This document shows, piece after piece, positions 63,936 through 64,000 of a stretch of 64,000 bases of DNA. Location: contig NC_090699.1 of assembly GCF_040954835.1 (NCBI RefSeq), forward strand, positions 17,415,817 through 17,479,816, read 5' to 3'. The stretch is from Lepisosteus oculatus. Lineage: Eukaryota > Chordata > Actinopteri > Semionotiformes > Lepisosteidae. Below the pieces are notes generated by a model, which was given only the letters and a program-made list of their open reading frames with translations, ran no database searches and had not been told where the DNA came from. How positions within the stretch are numbered: the stretch's first letter is position 1; each line of letters starts with the position of its first letter. A program made the translations under genes and the position numbers.

Positions 63936-64000
63936 TAGGCTGTAGAAGGTGCTTCTTTTATTTCATGAATATTTGTTTTTGCCGTAGCACAATATTGGTG

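Larger units (their letters stand above)
60146..64000. other. Intergenic DNA to window end
   Basis: No supportable gene. It holds LINE relics at 62180-62320 and 63715-63935 and a palindromic-element arm at 62548-62670. A short frame beginning MITVKPKKR at 63338 is followed by a hydrophobic run and a Cys-containing tail, but I do not recognise it. Confidence 0.45.

Overview
This is vertebrate nuclear DNA with introns, GT-AG splice sites, SINEs, Tc1-like transposon fossils and LINE relics. The repeat types (5S rRNA-derived SINEs with an L2/CR1-like tail, Tc1-like elements), together with a SPRN, ECHS1, FUOM, PRAP1-like, CALY neighbourhood, point to a ray-finned fish. A non-teleost lineage such as gar or bowfin is my best guess, but that is inference.

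Layout: the window opens inside a non-autonomous DNA transposon copy (1-630), then shows the last two coding exons of MTG1 (+, 1048-1848). SPRN (Shadoo) follows as an intact single coding exon (-, 5748-6161). ECHS1 (+, 10838-15721) is complete with 8 coding exons encoding 291 aa. After about 10 kb of intergenic DNA, including about 5.4 kb with almost no recognisable repeats (20480-25880), comes FUOM (+, 26133-30451), complete with 6 coding exons encoding 154 aa. A PRAP1-like gene on the minus strand (31433-37144) converges on FUOM; its 3' coding exons chain in frame but its signal-peptide exon was not found. CALY (+, 47411-53838) is complete with 4 coding exons encoding 188 aa, and a candidate 5' noncoding exon lies at about 37320-37490. 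From 53839 to the end I see no gene I can support.

The genes do not form one pathway. MTG1 assists mitochondrial ribosome assembly, ECHS1 is a mitochondrial beta-oxidation enzyme, FUOM interconverts fucose anomers, PRAP1 is a secreted acidic protein, SPRN is a GPI-anchored prion-family protein and CALY is a neuronal endosomal membrane protein. The cluster is a conserved synteny block matching human 10q26.3, with two differences visible here. MTG1-SPRN is inverted relative to ECHS1-FUOM-PRAP1-CALY, and PAOX and ZNF511 are absent from the positions where human has them.

Intergenic and intronic DNA is full of repeats. These are 5S-derived SINEs carrying a CTCF-like core, a tRNA-like SINE, palindromic elements with a hammerhead-like core motif, three Tc1/mariner fossils, several LINE ORF C-terminal relics, a fish dispersed repeat, two copies of a non-autonomous DNA transposon, and a 76-bp tandem array. 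Exon boundaries were derived by hand from splice sites, frame continuity and family similarity.
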